From CAYJFG01 sp964369405 (lineage in GTDB: Bacteria > Bacillota > Clostridia > Oscillospirales > Acutalibacteraceae): a stretch of DNA of 14,817 nt. Made by a program: the position numbers and the translations under genes. The stretch spans positions 1 through 14,817 of the forward strand of contig CAYJGB010000038.1 of NCBI GenBank assembly GCA_964369405.1, written 5' to 3'. Within the stretch, counting starts at the first letter, position 1. Every line of letters starts with the position of its first letter. The notes beneath the pieces are model-generated. The model had not been told where the DNA came from and ran no database searches. It saw only the letters and a program-made list of their open reading frames with translations. This document shows positions 14,633 to 14,817 of the stretch, one piece after another.

Positions 14633-14817
14633 TTTTTAAAATTAAATATTATACATAAAATATCATAACAATGAATTTTGAGGAGTAGTTTTATAAGTTT
14701 AAAATGCTTTGAAATCCACTCTACAACACGCTTTTTCAGTTTTGGTTATGGCTATAATATTTTTAGAGATGAGCAAAACAACTAATTGTTTGAACAGAGA
14801 AAATAAAAATGTTGATA
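14633..14817 (+). other. Intergenic end of window with a doubtful short open frame
   Basis: A GAGGAG motif (14680-14685) is followed after seven bases by an ATA codon that opens a 30-codon frame to 14785, translating to ISLKCFEIHSTTRFFSFGYG and onward. There is no ATG, GTG or TTG at the expected place, so it is a weak candidate. An ATG at 14809 might begin a gene cut by the window edge, but only three codons are visible. No clear terminator is seen after 14632. Confidence 0.25.

Noticed and set aside
1..14817. CRISPR array, integrase or transposase gene
   Set aside because: No regularly spaced identical repeats and no recombinase motifs were found on either strand.

Overview
The window is AT-rich Bacillota DNA, most likely from an anaerobic endospore-forming member of class Clostridia. 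The evidence is a complete sporulation sigma factor K gene with its hydrophobic pro-sequence, a neighbouring SleB-type spore cortex-lytic enzyme gene, low-GC Gram-positive tRNAs with encoded CCA ends, GGAGG ribosome binding sites and TTGACA/TATAAT-type promoters. I cannot name the genus from sequence alone.

Positions 1-3250 are ordinary chromosome. The end of a tRNA-Gln gene and its terminator come first. Next is a gene-free stretch carrying degenerate 26-base repeats that resemble insertion-sequence ends. Convergent tRNA-Tyr and tRNA-Thr genes follow, then a small lipoprotein gene with its own promoter and terminator, then sleB and sigK on the minus strand. The gene-free 1465-1772 holds the lipoprotein terminator (1541-1583) and otherwise AT-rich sequence in which I see nothing.

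Positions 3390-11953 hold a four-gene minus-strand operon that I read as an anti-phage RADAR system with additions. In order of transcription it encodes: (1) a 665-residue protein with a phosphoribosyltransferase-type VDD...GRT motif; (2) an RdrA-like P-loop ATPase of 912 residues; (3) an RdrB-like adenosine deaminase-fold protein of 910 residues with all the metal and catalytic residues of the ADA family; (4) a five-helix membrane protein. Genes 1-2 are 1 base apart, genes 2-3 are 8 bases apart (or overlap if a GTG start is used) and genes 3-4 are 25 bases apart. One sigma-A promoter (11925-11953) with a leader of about 150 bases precedes the operon, and one hairpin terminator (3386-3417) ends it. 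In known RADAR systems RdrA and RdrB form a large complex that deaminates adenosine in RNA or nucleotides during infection. The leading phosphoribosyltransferase-like gene is the least expected part.

Positions 11954-14817 lie on the other side of a divergent intergenic region. A near-perfect sigma-A promoter drives a six-helix membrane protein gene. After a 345-base gap with a possible gene remnant comes a membrane-anchored extracellular protein that resembles the N-terminal part of Rhs/WapA-like proteins, including a DNRLRE-type C-terminal domain. The last 185 bases contain no convincing gene. No integrase, transposase or CRISPR array is visible, so the right end of the island lies outside the window.
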